The position numbers and the translations under genes were made by a program. The notes below the pieces were generated by a model. That model was not told where the DNA came from. It did not search any database and saw only the letters and a program-made list of their open reading frames with translations. Positions 58,784 through 64,000 of a stretch of DNA of 64,000 bases are shown here, in pieces; positions within the stretch are counted from its first letter, which is position 1; every line of letters starts with the position of its first letter. This stretch comes from Spongospora subterranea f. sp. subterranea (lineage: Eukaryota > Endomyxa: Phytomyxea > Phytomyxea > Plasmodiophorida), in the NCBI GenBank assembly GCA_049724395.1, contig JAUGWO010000027.1, forward strand, positions 1 to 64,000, read 5' to 3'.

Positions 58784-58952
58784 ATTCCAAAAGGGCATTC
58801 ATTTTCAGGAATGACGACTGCTCGAATTCCGAGGAAACCAGAATCCGCGCATTTGACAATATTCCTGGACAAAGTGTTTGACAGGAACAGAAATCTATAA
58901 ATATCATGAAGAAGAATCCGTGAATAAATGGGACCTCGTCAACAGTAAATAA

Positions 58953-62933
<3,981 letters not shown>

Positions 62934-63148
62934 CGCGAGATGTTGTCGACGGTAATGGGAATCGACCTTATTCAAATGAGGATCCTGTTCCACCTTTTGG
63001 GGATTATTGGGATACAGGCACTGGAGGGTTGCACGCGTTCGTTACTCACAAGCTGCAACCCACTCGACAGAGTGTGTTCAGGGTTACCCCAAGCCACAAT
63101 ACCCCAAATGGGGTGATACCCTCTACCAGCTTAAACGGTCAAGTTCTA

Positions 63149-63745
63149 TTAATTGTGTCTGGGTTGACGAGGTTGAGTTCGCCGAGATATCCAATCGATT
63201 GCAACGCGTTCAGGGTCCATGCCCAGGGCGTCGAACTCGGGAACGGCGTCCACTGCAAAGCCAGCATCGCTCAGCTTGGCGAAAAAAAATCCGGAGAATG
63301 GGCGGTCAGCGAAAGCGTGAACGAATGGGACGCCTGCTGGGACGATGTGCTCCAGGGTCCATACAAGGTCGTCGTGGAACCGGTCATCCCCGATCAGTTC
63401 TGCACCGATGATCAGATCAAAGTCTAGCAAACCGTTGGTGGAGATTGCTTCACAATCGGACAGGCCATCTGGGCCCCAAAGTAGTTGGGCGACTTTAATG
63501 TTCGTTTGTCTGGTCCTCTTGATAAGATTCGCTAGTCCCCATGGGCCATCAGAACACGTCACTTGCGCCCCTTTCGCTTGAAGTTCAATTGCCAGATCTC
63601 CCAGCCCACTACCGAGTTCTAAGATTCGAGTCCCTTTCAGATTATCATCACGATATTTCTCATCAAGGTACTTTGCAAGCACTTTCGATGCCGTCCAAAT
63701 AAATCCGTCCTCTGTCTCTGTGAACTCTCTCGCATATGGATCCAT
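63149..63745 (-). CDS. METTL21-like lysine methyltransferase (Methyltransf_16)
   Basis: Single exon of about 198 residues; the ATG at 63745 (MDPYAREFTETEDGFIWTAS) is the first after an in-frame stop. It is a class I SAM-dependent enzyme. Motif I is ILELGSGLGDLAIELQAKGA (about residues 42-61), followed by an acidic loop VTCSDGP. The post-motif region DLIIGAELIGDDRFHDDLV corresponds to the DxxY-type strand of the METTL21/EEF2KMT group, which methylates lysines of chaperones and elongation factors. The tyrosine usual in D/ExxY is not present in the clear position (GAELIG), so substrate inference is weak. It lies in the same direction as the USP gene, 215 bp upstream of the USP start. Confidence 0.75.
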   Translation of the reverse strand: MDPYAREFTETEDGFIWTASKVLAKYLDEKYRDDNLKGTRILELGSGLGDLAIELQAKGAQVTCSDGPWGLANLIKRTRQTNIKVAQLLWGPDGLSDCEAISTNGLLDFDLIIGAELIGDDRFHDDLVWTLEHIVPAGVPFVHAFADRPFSGFFFAKLSDAGFAVDAVPEFDALGMDPERVAIDWISRRTQPRQPRHN

Positions 63746-64000
63746 ATCCAAGATTGTTTACCAATTGCTTCGAAAATCCTAGGGCGCGCGCCTTTCCAGT
63801 TTGCAATCCGTTCAATTACGAAAACTGGGTAAATCAAAGGTGTTTAATAAAAATCATTGACAATGACATATCGATTTCAGAACTCAACTCTCCCCCCGTA
63901 CGTTCAACGGCCATTTTTTTTCGCCTCATATTGTGTCCGCACAACCGTATCCTCCGATTGTTATTGCAGTTAATGCCGAGCTTGCGGTTTGAGTTTTGAA
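63746..64000. other. Right window edge, no supported gene
   Basis: Short frames only. It probably contains the promoter of the methyltransferase. Confidence 0.4.

Overview
This is a window from the nuclear genome of a eukaryotic microbe. Protein genes are split by short spliceosomal introns, mostly 43-63 nt with GT..AG ends and often a ctaat-like branch site near the acceptor. There is a nuclear tRNA-Leu gene, and the recognisable genes are eukaryotic: SMU1, INTS3, ALG1, a DUSP-type ubiquitin protease, a C9orf78/TLS1 homologue. A CEP131-like centriolar protein and a CatSper-like cation channel lie about 2 kb apart, so the organism probably has a flagellated stage. The transposon mix (plant-type mariner, pogo, IS630/Tc1-like, decayed Ty3/Gypsy and Ty1/Copia) and the secreted proteins would suit a zoosporic protist such as a plasmodiophorid rhizarian or an oomycete-like organism. 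That placement is inference, and nothing here fixes the species.

Bases 1-25,800 are repeat-rich and gene-poor. They hold two truncated IS630/Tc1-like copies, two plant-type mariner elements in tail-to-tail inverted orientation, a rearranged repeat family with a hairpin, a pogo-like element, a roughly 1.6-kb duplication carrying an unknown secreted-protein gene twice, a Ty3/Gypsy fossil between those copies, a Ty1/Copia fossil, and a tRNA-Leu gene abutting the Copia fossil.

Bases 26,000-45,200 are gene-dense: thioredoxin reductase, a DUF1749 alpha/beta hydrolase, a coiled-coil protein, the TLS1/C9orf78 homologue convergent with ALG1 (stop codons only 9 bp apart), CEP131-like, a 4CXXC-R1 zinc-finger protein, the CatSper-like channel and transketolase. 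Neighbouring genes often converge with very short spacers.

Bases 46,600-63,750 hold a 68-bp minisatellite next to a secreted CAP-domain protein with a long Pro/Thr/Ser repeat, INTS3 divergent from SMU1, an unknown inverted duplicated block, a ubiquitin protease with an added Tudor-like module, and a METTL21-type methyltransferase.

The clear housekeeping genes cover mRNA and snRNA processing (SMU1, INTS3, TLS1), N-glycan assembly (ALG1), redox and sugar metabolism (thioredoxin reductase, transketolase) and flagellar biology (CEP131, CatSper). Single-base shifts at G or C runs in SMU1, TLS1 and the CAP gene look more like consensus errors than gene death.
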